Of a stretch of 64,000 nt of DNA, positions 8,539 to 17,454 are shown piece by piece. Within the stretch, counting starts at the first letter, position 1. Each line of letters begins with the position of its first letter. Below the pieces are notes generated by a model. The model did not search any database. It had not been told where the DNA came from and saw only the letters and a list, made by a program, of their open reading frames with translations. The translations under genes were made by a program, and so were the position numbers. The DNA comes from Mucilaginibacter defluvii (GTDB lineage: Bacteria > Bacteroidota > Bacteroidia > Sphingobacteriales > Sphingobacteriaceae), in NCBI RefSeq assembly GCF_039543225.1, contig NZ_BAABJI010000004.1, forward strand, positions 1 through 64,000, in the 5' to 3' direction.

Positions 8539-9798
8539 ATGAGTGCATCGTTATTAGCGCAAAACCTGCGCGGATCTGAGATCATTAAAATTGCTGCTGA
8601 AATAAATGAGCTTAAACGCCGCGGCGAAAACATCGCCAACTTAACCATCGGCGATTTCGACTCGAACATATACCCGATACCTGCAAAATTAAAGCAAGGT
8701 ATTGTTGAGGCCTATAACGAAAATCAAACCAATTACCCGCCTGCCGATGGCGTGCTCGACCTGCGCCAGAGTGTATCCAAATTCCTGAGCGAGCGATACG
8801 GTTTGGAGTACGCTGCCGCTAACGAGATCATCATCTCCGGCGGATCGCGCCCGTTGATCTATTCCATTTACCTTGCCATTGTTGATCCGGGCGATAAAGT
8901 AGTATTCCCTACCCCATCATGGAACAACAACCACTATTGCGACCTGCTTACCGCCGATGGTGTTATGCTGGCTACGCTACCAGAAAATAACTTTATGCCT
9001 ACGGCAGATGAACTTCGTCCGCATATTAAGGGCGCCGCTTTGCTGGCGCTTTGTTCGCCGCTGAACCCAACCGGTACCATGTTCAGCAAAGAAGCCCTGG
9101 AAGAGATTTGCGATATGGTGATCGAAGAGAATAAAAGCCGCAGCGAAGGAGAAAAGCCTTTGTATCTGCTGTACGACCAGATATATTCGCAATTAACCTT
9201 TGGTGAGCACAAACATTATAACCCGGTAAGCCTGCGCCCGAAATTGCGCGACTACACCATATTTGTAGACGGCGGTTCAAAATGTTTTGCGGCTACCGGC
9301 GTACGGGTTGGCTGGGGCTTTGGTCCGGCGGCCGTTATTAACAGCATGAAGACTATCGTGGGCCACATGGGTGCCTGGGCGCCAAAAGCCGAGCAGGTAT
9401 CTATGGCCCGCTTTTTAGCAGACAACACCGCCGTTGACAGTTATCTTGCCGATATTAAAGGCAACGTGCAAGCCAGCCTGACAAGCCTGTACCAGGGTTT
9501 TCAGCAATTGAAAAGTGAAGGCTTTAGTGTTGACGCTATTGAGCCGATGGGTGCCATTTACCTCACTATAAAGGTTGATTACCTGGGTAAAACCACTCCG
9601 GATGGTAAAGTGCTTGAAACGGCTACCGATATTAATTTTTACCTGATCACCAACGCGGGTATCGCACTAGTGCCCTTCTCGGCCTTTGGCACAGGCGAGG
9701 ACGAAGCCTGGTTCCGCGCGTCAGTGGGTACCATTACCAATGAGGATATTAAACTCACCATACCACGCATTAAAGCCGCTTTAGAGAAATTAAGCTAA
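8539..9798 (+). CDS. Class I/II PLP-dependent aminotransferase
   Basis: A 419-residue fold-type I aminotransferase. Visible landmarks are TIGDFDSNIYPIP near the N-terminus, GGSRPLIYSIYLAI for cofactor binding and CSPLNPTGTMFSKEALEEI. They are followed by YDQIYSQLTF with the ring-stacking Tyr and GGSKCFAATGVRVGW with the Schiff-base Lys (about residue 248) and phosphate-binding Arg. The family covers aspartate, aromatic and other amino-acid aminotransferases, and the sequence alone does not fix the substrate. Strand and spacing suggest a gene with its own transcription unit, possibly extending into the next gene 27 bases on. Confidence 0.9.
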   Translation: MSASLLAQNLRGSEIIKIAAEINELKRRGENIANLTIGDFDSNIYPIPAKLKQGIVEAYNENQTNYPPADGVLDLRQSVSKFLSERYGLEYAAANEIIISGGSRPLIYSIYLAIVDPGDKVVFPTPSWNNNHYCDLLTADGVMLATLPENNFMPTADELRPHIKGAALLALCSPLNPTGTMFSKEALEEICDMVIEENKSRSEGEKPLYLLYDQIYSQLTFGEHKHYNPVSLRPKLRDYTIFVDGGSKCFAATGVRVGWGFGPAAVINSMKTIVGHMGAWAPKAEQVSMARFLADNTAVDSYLADIKGNVQASLTSLYQGFQQLKSEGFSVDAIEPMGAIYLTIKVDYLGKTTPDGKVLETATDINFYLITNAGIALVPFSAFGTGEDEAWFRASVGTITNEDIKLTIPRIKAALEKLS

Positions 9799-9825
9799 CA
9801 CCAATTGCTTCAATTGTTCAACTGA

Positions 9826-10434
9826 ATGGAAATAACAACCGACATTACCGGCTCACACAACGAAAACTTTAGCGATACCTATCAATTACTAAGGCAGGAG
9901 TTTGCAATTGAACCAACCGGTTATATTGATTTTCAGTTGAACAATTTTGAGGTGTTTAAGCAATGTTCAGCTGTTGAACTGCATAGTTCTTACGTGATTG
10001 AAACCGGGCGCGACCGCTGCTACATACTCTTTGTTGAAACCTGTACTAAAAGTCAGGGGGCTGACGGCAGGATCACTGAAAACCGTGAACTGCAAACCTG
10101 GGCATTAGCTTATCTTAAACATAACTTTGGCCGGGTTAAAATAAGGCGCGAAACATTCACAGATAAACTTTTTGAGTTGATGTTTCCGCTGGAAGTTGAT
10201 TTTAAAGAGGACAAAACCTTTAGCAATGCATTTTATGTATTGGCCGATGATAAATCAAAAGCCATTAACGGTATAACCCGCGATTTCCGTAACGCGGTGA
10301 TGGATATACGTGAGGATGACTTTGTTATAGAGATAGCCGATCACACATTGATCATTGGCAACCGTAAACCCATATCCGGGCAAAAAGCCATCCACCTTGC
10401 GGAGTTTGTAGTGCGTTTGGTTGATATCTATTGA
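9826..10434 (+). CDS. Conserved hypothetical protein, cytosolic
   Basis: A 202-residue protein that I do not recognise. It has no signal peptide or membrane segment. The composition is mixed alpha/beta, with a central RDRCYILFVETCTKSQGADG stretch, a KTFSNAFYVLADDKSKA segment and a hydrophobic, ordered C-terminus (AIHLAEFVVRLVDIY). It follows the aminotransferase by 27 bases and precedes a secreted protein by 11, so the three may be one transcript. Codon use looks like its neighbours. Confidence 0.7.
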   Translation: MEITTDITGSHNENFSDTYQLLRQEFAIEPTGYIDFQLNNFEVFKQCSAVELHSSYVIETGRDRCYILFVETCTKSQGADGRITENRELQTWALAYLKHNFGRVKIRRETFTDKLFELMFPLEVDFKEDKTFSNAFYVLADDKSKAINGITRDFRNAVMDIREDDFVIEIADHTLIIGNRKPISGQKAIHLAEFVVRLVDIY

Positions 10435-10445
10435 TATTAAGATAT

Positions 10446-11015
10446 ATGAAAAAGCTTGCCCTTATCACCATAACCGTCATCCTAACTAATTTAAATTACA
10501 TTTACGCCCAAACACCTGCCGCTACCCGAGTTAACCGGCAACAGATATTATTAACTGTACAGGGCTTTATAAAGTGGTATAAAGCCAACAGGCCATATCT
10601 TGATACTATCAGATTAATTCAAGGCGGTGCGCCTGATAGCACAACCCGTCCATCCATAGATTGGGATGGTGTTGAGAGGTTTTTAGCGAAGATAGATCGC
10701 AGCGGCTTCGTAACGGCCGCTTATCTGAATACCCATCGTGAATACTTTAAACAGATCGACAAAAACCTTGAGGGGTTTAAGCTAACAAGTGAACTGATAA
10801 AGATTAATGGTATGGATATGGATTTTGTTTTACGCACGCATGAACCTGATGAAATACTGCAAAAACTAATTAAGGGCAACGCAAAGATATTCTCCGCCGA
10901 TGGCAAAAAAGCCTATGTTGGCTATGAACTTTACCCTAACACACGTTTGCTATTTGATTTGTCGTATCATAAAAAATGGCAGATCGAAGCGATAAACTAT
11001 GACAGTTTTAAGTGA
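10446..11015 (+). CDS. Secreted hypothetical protein
   Basis: A 189-residue exported protein of unknown role. A signal peptide (KKLALITITVILTNLNYIYA) should be cut just before QTPAATR. The mature part has no cysteine pattern or enzyme motif I know; it contains FIKWYKANRPYLDTI and a late FSADGKKAYVGYELYPN segment that looks like a beta-rich domain. The ATG at 10446 is chosen because it opens the signal peptide directly. An in-frame TTG at 10431 would overlap the previous gene's stop and add five residues. Confidence 0.7.
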   Translation: MKKLALITITVILTNLNYIYAQTPAATRVNRQQILLTVQGFIKWYKANRPYLDTIRLIQGGAPDSTTRPSIDWDGVERFLAKIDRSGFVTAAYLNTHREYFKQIDKNLEGFKLTSELIKINGMDMDFVLRTHEPDEILQKLIKGNAKIFSADGKKAYVGYELYPNTRLLFDLSYHKKWQIEAINYDSFK

Positions 11016-11071
11016 ACACGTATCCTCAAAAGCACATCGCCAACAATAATCTTCCTTCTTTTAACTTGCTA

Positions 11072-11788
11072 TTAAGCCGCGTGCGATATATATTTTACCA
11101 GACTGCGCTTAGCCACGGGCAACAAGGTTGGCTCTAACGGGAAACTGATATCGCTTTGTACATAATACACCGCCGGGTTAGGCAGGTGGCGATGTTTTTT
11201 AATCAGGCTTAACTTAAATGCTTCGGGTGTGTTAACTATGCTTTGTTCGTATGTTTCAACCAACTGTATGTTGATGCCGCGGTATTTATCATCCTTACCT
11301 TCAAATATGGTAAGCTGGTATTCGTAAACAAAGTTGGTACGCTGGTCGCCATTACGTAACGAAAAATATCCGTGGTAAGGCAGCAACGGCACCAAGCCGA
11401 CCGGGTTAATATTCAGGCGGCTCTCCACAAAATCATAAATCTCTTTCCCGGTTTGTATGGCCGGGTCCATTTTGTTTAGCGAGTAGGTGATTATTCGCTC
11501 AATCTCCTGCATTGAACTATCATCCTGCACTATTTTTTTATAAGTTAGCTTAACTGCCTCAATGTCGGCCTTGGTAAGCCGGTGCGGAAAGGCTTGTTGT
11601 AATACCGACTTGTTGTTTTTAAATTCCAGAAGATTATTGTAATGAAATATCAGATCGGCCAGGTTGGGGTAAAGCCTGCTTTTATCAAAATGACGGTTAA
11701 TTTCTTTGAGGTAGCCTAATAAAATATATTTTTTATGCTCAAAATCTATAGCTCCTTCAATAAACCAGTTAATGCCAAGCGAATGCAT
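11072..11788 (-). CDS. Conserved hypothetical protein
   Basis: A 238-residue protein with no signal peptide or membrane segment. It starts MHSLGINWFIEGAIDFEHKK and continues YILLGYLKEINRHFDKSRLY, then a helical middle and a beta-rich end (FVYEYQLTIFEGKDDKYRGI, PAVYYVQSDISFPLEP). I have seen such proteins annotated only as hypothetical in Bacteroidota. The start is set by the Shine-Dalgarno-like AAAGGAGA at 11805-11798, which is ten bases before ATG 11788 and too close to the alternative TTG at 11797. It is divergent from the RsmI-like gene across 57 bases. Confidence 0.72.
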   Translation of the reverse strand: MHSLGINWFIEGAIDFEHKKYILLGYLKEINRHFDKSRLYPNLADLIFHYNNLLEFKNNKSVLQQAFPHRLTKADIEAVKLTYKKIVQDDSSMQEIERIITYSLNKMDPAIQTGKEIYDFVESRLNINPVGLVPLLPYHGYFSLRNGDQRTNFVYEYQLTIFEGKDDKYRGINIQLVETYEQSIVNTPEAFKLSLIKKHRHLPNPAVYYVQSDISFPLEPTLLPVAKRSLVKYISHAA

Positions 11789-11797
11789 AATATTCAA

Positions 11798-11805
11798 TCT
11801 CCTTT
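11798..11805 (-). promoter_or_regulatory. Ribosome binding site deciding the start at 11788
   Basis: AAAGGAGA on the minus strand is a strong Shine-Dalgarno match. Such sites are uncommon in Bacteroidota, and it places the start at ATG 11788. Confidence 0.55.
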
Positions 11806-11845
11806 CATAAAGCTTAAATTAAATAAAAAAAGCCACTTTTGCAAT

Positions 11846-12553
11846 ATGCCAGCAGGAACACTTTATTTGATACCCGTACCGCTTGCCGACGATACCGCGG
11901 CCAAAGCATTCACACCCTATCTGGTTGATACCATCAACAGCATAAAAGAGTATATTGTAGAGAATGAAAAAACAGCCCGCCGTTTTTTAAAGGAAGCGGG
12001 TTTGAAAACGCCACAAAGCGAGCTTATTATTCACGATTACGGCAAGCACAACCGCGATAAGCTGACCAACGATTTTTTTAAAGGCCTGTTAGCCGGTAAT
12101 GATGTTGGTTTGATGAGCGAGGCAGGCTGCCCGGGTGTTGCCGACCCAGGTGCTGAAATAGTAGCCGAAGCCCACCGTAAAGGTATTAAGGTGGTGCCGC
12201 TGGTTGGGCCTAGTTCCATTTTACTGGCGCTGATGGCTTCCGGCTTTAACGGGCAAAGCTTTACCTTTCATGGCTATTTGCCGATTGATAAAGTGCAGCG
12301 CGGCAAACGCGTTAAGGAGCTGGAAACACAGGCCGAACGCTTTAAGCAAACGCAAATATTTATTGAAACGCCCTTTCGTAACAACCCCATGCTGGAAGAG
12401 ATTTTGAAAAGCGGCAACCCGAAAACACTACTCTGCATTGCCTGCAACATTACCGGCGCCGACGAGATGATTGCTACCAAAACCCTGGCCGACTGGAAAA
12501 AACAGCCACCCGATCTGCATAAAAAACCAACCATTTTTTTGCTCTTTCGTTAA
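11846..12553 (+). CDS. RsmI-like SAM-dependent methyltransferase (tetrapyrrole methylase fold)
   Basis: A 235-residue methyltransferase of the RsmI group, which 2'-O-methylates C1402 of 16S rRNA. It begins GTLYLIPVPLAD, has GLMSEAGCPGVADPGAEIVA for SAM binding, then VVPLVGPSSILLALMASG and FTFHGYLPID. It is shorter than the roughly 280-residue E. coli enzyme. Bacteroidota often carry a second short paralogue with an 'IPVPLAD' start, so whether this is RsmI proper is uncertain. The ATG at 11846 directly follows a TTTTGC stretch. A longer frame from 11735 would overlap the divergent gene and adds no conserved sequence. Confidence 0.82.
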   Translation: MPAGTLYLIPVPLADDTAAKAFTPYLVDTINSIKEYIVENEKTARRFLKEAGLKTPQSELIIHDYGKHNRDKLTNDFFKGLLAGNDVGLMSEAGCPGVADPGAEIVAEAHRKGIKVVPLVGPSSILLALMASGFNGQSFTFHGYLPIDKVQRGKRVKELETQAERFKQTQIFIETPFRNNPMLEEILKSGNPKTLLCIACNITGADEMIATKTLADWKKQPPDLHKKPTIFLLFR

Positions 12554-12559
12554 GCTTTT

Positions 12560-14167
12560 ATGATAGGCGGGCATCAGCATACCAGTGTTTTAATAGTTGG
12601 CGCGGGCCCTTCGGGATTGATGATGGCGGCACAATTGTTACGCTACGGCATTCAACCGCTTATAATTGACAGCAAGGACGGCCCCACGCGCTACACCAAA
12701 GCTTTAGCCGTACAAGCCCGAACTTTGGAAATATACCGGCAGCTGGGTATTGTGGATCGTGCGCTTGCCGAAGGTAGAAAAGCATCCGGCATAAACATTA
12801 ATCTGCAAGGCAAAAACATCGCTTCGCTTTCATTTGCCGGCGTTGGCCAAGAGCAGACGCCCTTCCCGTTTGTGTTGTTTTATCCGCAAAGCAAAAATGA
12901 GCGCCTGCTGCTGGATGAACTTACCACTGCCTGCTGCCCTGTTTATTGGAGCACATCGCTTATAAACGCTACGCAAACTGATGGTACTGTAACGGTAACA
13001 CTAAACGAGCGGGGTACAGAACATCTGCTAACCTGCGATTGGCTGATAGGTGCCGACGGGGCCGGAAGTACCGTACGCAAGCAGATGGGCGTAAGCTTTA
13101 ATGGTGATACTTACCCCAATAAGTTTTACCTGGCCGATGTGAAACTGGATGGCGTGCCCGATGATAACATACAGCTTTATCTTGCTAAAAAGGGATTGGC
13201 CGCATTTTTCCCGCTGCCCGAAGCAGGGAGCTACAGAATTATTGGTGACATTCCCCCTGAACTGGAAAACAAGCAGGAACTGCAACTGGATGACATTTTG
13301 CCGTCGCTTTACAAAATAACAGAACAACATTTAAAAGTCAACCGCTGCAATTGGTTTACTAGCTATAAACTGCATCATCGTATGGCGGCGCAATTCAGGC
13401 AGCAGCGTTGTTTCTTAATTGGCGATGCCGCACATGTGCACTCCCCTGTTGGCGGGCAAGGCATGAACACCGGCCTTCAGGATGCCTGCAACCTGGCCTG
13501 GAAACTCGCAGGTGTTATTAATAAAAAATTACACCCGGCAATACTGGATAGCTATGCGGCCGAACGCATGCCTGTTGCCAAACAATTGCTTAAAACTACC
13601 GACAGGGCTTTTAACATTATTACCTCAACCCATTGGCTTACCTCAATATTTAAACGTTTTATACTGCCACGCGTTATTAAACGCCTATGGAAAGAGCCCA
13701 AATTACGGGAAAACCTATTTCGCACCATATCTCAAACCGGCATCAGCTATCGCGATAGCTGCATTAACCTGCATTTGAGTCAGCACGCTACAATCAAGGC
13801 CGGCGACCGCCTGCCTTATATAGCAATATTTGACGAGCGCACACAAAAACCAACCGACCTGCATGCCTGGTGCAGCAAGCCCGGCTTTACATTATTGGTG
13901 CTGGGTAAGTTTAAGGAGATAGATATATTTACCCTGGCCAAATGGATAACGCAGAAATATAACGGCAGCATAAATTTATTCTACCTGCCGCCATCAAAAA
14001 ATAACGTTTCGGTGTTTGATCTCTTCGGGATTAAAGAGGGCCAAAAAAAAGCCATCATGGTACGGCCCGATATGTACATAGGTTATATGAACGATGTGGT
14101 TGATATTGATATGATGGATAATTATTTAATAAACGTAGTGGGATGCATCCTTCCTGATGTTTACTAA
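12560..14167 (+). CDS. FAD-dependent aromatic-type monooxygenase
   Basis: A 535-residue flavoprotein of the PheA/TfdB (class A hydroxylase) family. It has the Rossmann start VLIVGAGPSGLMMA (about 10-23), the DG motif WLIGADGAGSTVRKQ (about 158) and the GD motif CFLIGDAAHVHSPVGGQG (about 287) that bind FAD. A thioredoxin-like C-terminal domain follows, typical of the phenol-hydroxylase subgroup. Such enzymes hydroxylate phenols or polyketide-like rings using NAD(P)H and oxygen; the substrate here is unknown. It starts six bases after the RsmI-like gene and is likely co-transcribed. It faces miaE, with ten bases between stops. Confidence 0.87.
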   Translation: MIGGHQHTSVLIVGAGPSGLMMAAQLLRYGIQPLIIDSKDGPTRYTKALAVQARTLEIYRQLGIVDRALAEGRKASGININLQGKNIASLSFAGVGQEQTPFPFVLFYPQSKNERLLLDELTTACCPVYWSTSLINATQTDGTVTVTLNERGTEHLLTCDWLIGADGAGSTVRKQMGVSFNGDTYPNKFYLADVKLDGVPDDNIQLYLAKKGLAAFFPLPEAGSYRIIGDIPPELENKQELQLDDILPSLYKITEQHLKVNRCNWFTSYKLHHRMAAQFRQQRCFLIGDAAHVHSPVGGQGMNTGLQDACNLAWKLAGVINKKLHPAILDSYAAERMPVAKQLLKTTDRAFNIITSTHWLTSIFKRFILPRVIKRLWKEPKLRENLFRTISQTGISYRDSCINLHLSQHATIKAGDRLPYIAIFDERTQKPTDLHAWCSKPGFTLLVLGKFKEIDIFTLAKWITQKYNGSINLFYLPPSKNNVSVFDLFGIKEGQKKAIMVRPDMYIGYMNDVVDIDMMDNYLINVVGCILPDVY

Positions 14168-14177
14168 ACACTACCGT

Positions 14178-14777
14178 CTACCCGTGGATGGTTTCGCTTT
14201 TGCCATAGTTTTGGATCACCTGCGCTTCGTAATCCAAAAACTCTTTCCAACGTTTATCCACATCAATACCCTCGGTATATTTTCGGGCCAGGCGGATAAA
14301 GGTGGCATAATGCGTAGCCTCGCTTATCATCAACTCATGATAAAATTCTGATAACTGCTGATCATTTATATTTTCGGACAGCACCTTAAAACGCTCGCAA
14401 CTGCGTGCCTCTATCATGGCGGCAAAAAGCAAACGGTCAATCAATTGCTCGTTACGGTTACCGCCTTTCTTCATGAATTTTACCAGTTCGTTTACGTAAT
14501 TATCCTTACGTTCACGGCCAAGTACATAGCCGCGCTCCAGAATAATATCGTGCACGCGTTTAAAGTGGTCCATTTCTTCCTGAACCAGTGCCGCCATTTC
14601 CTGTACCAGGTCAGACAGGTTGGGATTTTGTACAATCAGGGTAATAGCATTGCTGGCTGCCTTTTGCTCGCAAAAAGCATGGTCGGTCAGTATTTCTTCA
14701 ATATTGCTTTCTACTACATTTTTTACCCAGTTGGGGTCGGTAGGCAGTTGCAGTTTTAAAATGGTTTTTTCGCTCAC
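14178..14777 (-). CDS. miaE: tRNA-(ms2io6A37) hydroxylase MiaE
   Basis: A 199-residue diiron enzyme that hydroxylates the isopentenyl group of ms2i6A37 in tRNA using oxygen. The ferritin-like four-helix core shows the iron ligands as CEQKAASNAI, QEEMDHFKRVHDI, EARSCERFKVL and SEATHYATFIRL, in the expected order and spacing. It ends a minus-strand run after yicC, gmk, nadD and a toxin-antitoxin pair, 17 bases behind the toxin. The name is secure at family level. Confidence 0.92.
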   Translation of the reverse strand: MSEKTILKLQLPTDPNWVKNVVESNIEEILTDHAFCEQKAASNAITLIVQNPNLSDLVQEMAALVQEEMDHFKRVHDIILERGYVLGRERKDNYVNELVKFMKKGGNRNEQLIDRLLFAAMIEARSCERFKVLSENINDQQLSEFYHELMISEATHYATFIRLARKYTEGIDVDKRWKEFLDYEAQVIQNYGKSETIHG

Positions 14778-14794
14778 AATGGCAAAGTTACCAT

Positions 14795-15103
14795 TTAATC
14801 ATCATCCTTAAAAGCAGGGTTATTGGTAAAAGAGCGCGCGTGGTGGTGTACGGAAAGGATGTTTATTTGCTCCGGAGAGATGATGGTATAAATAACCAAG
14901 TAATTGCCAAATACCATTTTACGGTACTTGATGCTGATTGTAGATAATACCGTACCTATTTCGGGCTGGATTGCTAACCGGTCAATCGCGCTCATGATTT
15001 TGCGTTTCTCGAGTGCCGCATAATTAGCAGAATCCCGCTTGATGTAATCAACTATTTCTTTGAGATCAGTTTTAGCAGTTTTGGAGAATATGATTCTCAC
15101 CAT
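14795..15103 (-). CDS. RelE/ParE-superfamily toxin
   Basis: A 102-residue toxin of the RelE/ParE fold. It shows VRIIFSKTAKTDLKEIVDYI for the first strand-helix unit, IDRLAIQPEIG, then YRKMVFGNYLVIYTI and INILSVHHHARS, the standard closing strands. Family toxins either cleave mRNA on the ribosome (RelE) or block gyrase (ParE); the subtype is not clear from sequence. I start at ATG 15103, which overlaps the antitoxin stop by seven bases (translational coupling). A longer frame to 15133 runs through the antitoxin. A toxin-antitoxin pair inside a housekeeping operon is worth noting. Confidence 0.85.
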   Translation of the reverse strand: MVRIIFSKTAKTDLKEIVDYIKRDSANYAALEKRKIMSAIDRLAIQPEIGTVLSTISIKYRKMVFGNYLVIYTIISPEQINILSVHHHARSFTNNPAFKDDD

Positions 15104-15276
15104 GAATCCATCTCTTTCTTTAGATCTTGCCAATCTGTGCCTTCTCCGTTCTCTATCTCCTTTTCGGCCTGTTCCAACTTTGCAGAGAGTATTATACGAT
15201 CAAACACCTCCTGAACATCAACATGATCAGGCATGTGATCAACAATTTGCTGTAACTTATCTTTGGTAATTACCAT
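15097..15276 (-). CDS. Small antitoxin partner of the RelE/ParE toxin
   Basis: I found this 59-residue gene by reading the minus strand; it is below the usual ORF cutoff. The product begins MVITKDKLQQIVDHMPDH and ends NGEGTDWQDLKKEMDSW, the acidic helical tail typical of antitoxins paired with ParE-like toxins in Bacteroidota. The stop at 15097-15099 overlaps the toxin ATG, the usual antitoxin-first order. It should neutralise the toxin and perhaps repress the operon, though no clear DNA-binding domain is visible. It sits 30 bases behind nadD. Confidence 0.8.
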   Translation of the reverse strand: MVITKDKLQQIVDHMPDHVDVQEVFDRIILSAKLEQAEKEIENGEGTDWQDLKKEMDSW

Positions 15277-15306
15277 CGCAATACATTTTATATAAATATA
15301 CAGCTT

Positions 15307-15879
15307 TTAACTATACAAGTTTTTATTGCGGATAAACTCCAGCACCGCATCAGGCACAAAATATTGTACGTTCTTTTTTTCGGCGATGGATTTGCGGATG
15401 AATGTTGCCGATAGCTCCATCAACGGTGTCATGGTAATGGTTACGGATGGATGCGATGCCAGTTCGGCGTTCTCGTAACCGGGCCGCGGATATACGTATA
15501 TCTGGTAATCTCGCAAAATGAGTTTATAGTTTTTCCATTTAGGCAGCGAGATCAGGTTGTCAGAACCCATAATGAGCGCAAACTCGTGCTGCGGGTATTT
15601 TTCTTTAAGGTGAGCAAGCGTATCAATGGTATACGATGGTTGAGGCAATCGTAACTCCACATCACTCACTTCTATAGAGGTTGAGTTGTCAGTAGCCAGT
15701 TTAGCCATCTCCAGCCTGTCGTACATATTGATCAGGTCGCCATACTTTTTAAGCGGGTTTTGCGGCGACACTACCAGCCATACTTTATCAAGTTTAGTAT
15801 GATTGGCCATATAGTTGGCTATAATTAAGTGCCCTATATGTATAGGGTTAAACGAACCGAATAACAAGCCTATATTCAT
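15307..15879 (-). CDS. nadD: Nicotinate-nucleotide adenylyltransferase
   Basis: A 190-residue nucleotidyltransferase that converts nicotinate mononucleotide plus ATP to deamido-NAD in NAD synthesis. It has the GSFNPIHIGHLIIA motif (8-21) with the HxGH-type signature, IMGSDNLISLPKWKNY in the middle and LMELSATFIRKSI (ISSTxIR-equivalent) near the C-terminus. Its length is standard. It is downstream of gmk (48 bases) in a minus-strand run with yicC, a grouping common in this phylum. Confidence 0.94.
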   Translation of the reverse strand: MNIGLLFGSFNPIHIGHLIIANYMANHTKLDKVWLVVSPQNPLKKYGDLINMYDRLEMAKLATDNSTSIEVSDVELRLPQPSYTIDTLAHLKEKYPQHEFALIMGSDNLISLPKWKNYKLILRDYQIYVYPRPGYENAELASHPSVTITMTPLMELSATFIRKSIAEKKNVQYFVPDAVLEFIRNKNLYS

Positions 15880-15927
15880 CTCTTCTCCGTTAACAGTTAG
15901 GCCCCAATTATTATTCCCCTTTAGGGG

Positions 15928-16494
15928 TTAGGGGTTAATGAAATTTCTTACCAGTTCTTCAGCTTCGGCGCAGGCAGTATCAAGATCGTAATTTTTCAGG
16001 ATAACATCAAACCTGGGTGCATAAGACAGCTCTTTTTCAGCTTTGGCAAAACGCTCGTTAAGTTTTTCCTGGCTATCAGTACCCCGGCCGCTCAGCCGCT
16101 GCTTTAACACGTCCATTGACGGTGGTTGTACAAATATGGCTAAGGCCTGGTCTGCGTATTTACGTTTAAGATGGAGGCCGCCCTCTACATCGATATCAAA
16201 TATCACGGTTTTGCCTTTGCTCCAGATGCGCTCTATCTCGGTACGCAGGGTACCGTAAAAGGTGCCTGTATATACCTCCTCAAACTCTACAAAGTATTTT
16301 TTGGCGATCAGGTGTAAAAACTCCTCTTTGCTGATGAAGTAATAATCCTGTCCGTGTGTTTCGGCACCCCGCGGCTGCCTTGTAGTGGCCGAAATTGAAA
16401 ATTCAAGCTCCGGCATTTTTCCAAGCAGGTGATGCACAATAGTGGTTTTACCCGCTCCGGATGGTGCGGAGAATATAATAAGTTTACCTTCCAT
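15928..16494 (-). CDS. gmk: Guanylate kinase
   Basis: A 188-residue kinase that phosphorylates GMP to GDP. It has the P-loop SAPSGAGKTTI near the N-terminus, SISATTRQPRGAETHGQDYY for GMP binding, then FVEFEEVYTGTFYGT and IFDIDVEGG. The length matches the family. I start at ATG 16494 (MEGKLII). The longer in-frame start at 16509 lies inside an intergenic hairpin repeat, which argues against it. It sits between yicC and nadD on the minus strand. Confidence 0.95.
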   Translation of the reverse strand: MEGKLIIFSAPSGAGKTTIVHHLLGKMPELEFSISATTRQPRGAETHGQDYYFISKEEFLHLIAKKYFVEFEEVYTGTFYGTLRTEIERIWSKGKTVIFDIDVEGGLHLKRKYADQALAIFVQPPSMDVLKQRLSGRGTDSQEKLNERFAKAEKELSYAPRFDVILKNYDLDTACAEAEELVRNFINP

Positions 16495-16503
16495 ATGGTC
16501 AGT

Positions 16504-16577
16504 AGTCATTGGTCAGTAGTCATTGGTCTTAGCACCATTAATCAACCTGTGTGACTAATGACTATTGACCAATGACT
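16504..16577. repeat. Heptad-type hairpin repeat between yicC and gmk
   Basis: Arms 16504-16528 and 16553-16577 (25 bases each) pair at 23 of 25 positions. Each arm is built of degenerate 7-mers of the TAGTCAT / TGGTCAG type. Similar heptad arrays occur near 26651 and 37588. Confidence 0.75.
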
Positions 16578-17451
16578 ATAATACGTTTAACAACTGTTCT
16601 TTAATTTTTTCGAGTTCTTCCTTCATACCCACTACCAGTTTCTGGATGTTGGCATCATTGGCCTTTGAACCAATGGTATTTATCTCGCGGCCTATCTCCT
16701 GGGTTATGAAGCCTAACTTTTTACCGCTCGCATCGTCGGCAGCCAGGGTTTGTAAAAAGTAATCGCAGTGGCTTTTTAAGCGGGTCTTTTCTTCGGTGAT
16801 GTCAAGCTTGTCAATGTAATAGATCAGTTCCTGCTCAAATCGGTTGTGGTCTATCACCTCAACGCCTGCAGCATCAGCCAAAAACTGGTTCAACCGCTCG
16901 CGGATAACCGGCACACGTTTCGGGTCCTCTGCTTCAACAGCCCTTAAGTTGTCCAATATAGTACCTATGCGTTGCTTAACATCCAGTTCAAGCACGCGGC
17001 CCTCATCCTTACGAAATTGCAAAAAACCCTCCAGCGCTTGTTTAAAAGCCTTTTCAACGGTTTTCCATTCCTCTTCAGATACCGTTTCTTCGTTATATTT
17101 TACCACCTCAGGCAATGTTAACGCCAACTGCAACAGATTACCTGATGGCTCACCTAATTCCGCACTAACGGTTTTTAGCTGCTGATAGTAATGCTTAAGC
17201 AGGTCGTTATCAATACCGGCTGCTTTTACGGCCGAACTGGTTTGCTCAACATTTATACTGAGGTTTACCTTGCCACGCTCAACACTTTTGCTGCAATCGT
17301 TACGTAGCTGAAACTCTTTTTCAGCAAACATTTTAGGCAAACGCAATGAAAGTTCGAGGAATTTACTGTTCAGGGATTTGATCTCAACGGTGTATTTTGT
17401 TCCGCCCGAGTCAACACTGGCTATTCCATACCCTGTCATGGATTTTATCAT
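16576..17451 (-). CDS. yicC: YicC-family endoribonuclease
   Basis: A 291-residue YicC/YloC family protein; family members act as endoribonucleases linked to RNA turnover. It begins MIKSMTGYG, then VEIKSLNSKFLELSLRLP, which is diagnostic, and ends in the conserved GFITQEIGREINTIGSKAND followed by a helical tail. I chose ATG 17451 because an exact -7 box lies three bases upstream. The longer frame to 17493 would start before transcription does. It heads the yicC-gmk-nadD run. Confidence 0.92.
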   Translation of the reverse strand: MIKSMTGYGIASVDSGGTKYTVEIKSLNSKFLELSLRLPKMFAEKEFQLRNDCSKSVERGKVNLSINVEQTSSAVKAAGIDNDLLKHYYQQLKTVSAELGEPSGNLLQLALTLPEVVKYNEETVSEEEWKTVEKAFKQALEGFLQFRKDEGRVLELDVKQRIGTILDNLRAVEAEDPKRVPVIRERLNQFLADAAGVEVIDHNRFEQELIYYIDKLDITEEKTRLKSHCDYFLQTLAADDASGKKLGFITQEIGREINTIGSKANDANIQKLVVGMKEELEKIKEQLLNVL

Positions 17452-17454
17452 GCG

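Noticed and set aside
15060..15269. Plus-strand frame opposite the antitoxin
   Set aside because: The minus strand here encodes a credible antitoxin coupled to the toxin; the plus frame is its shadow.
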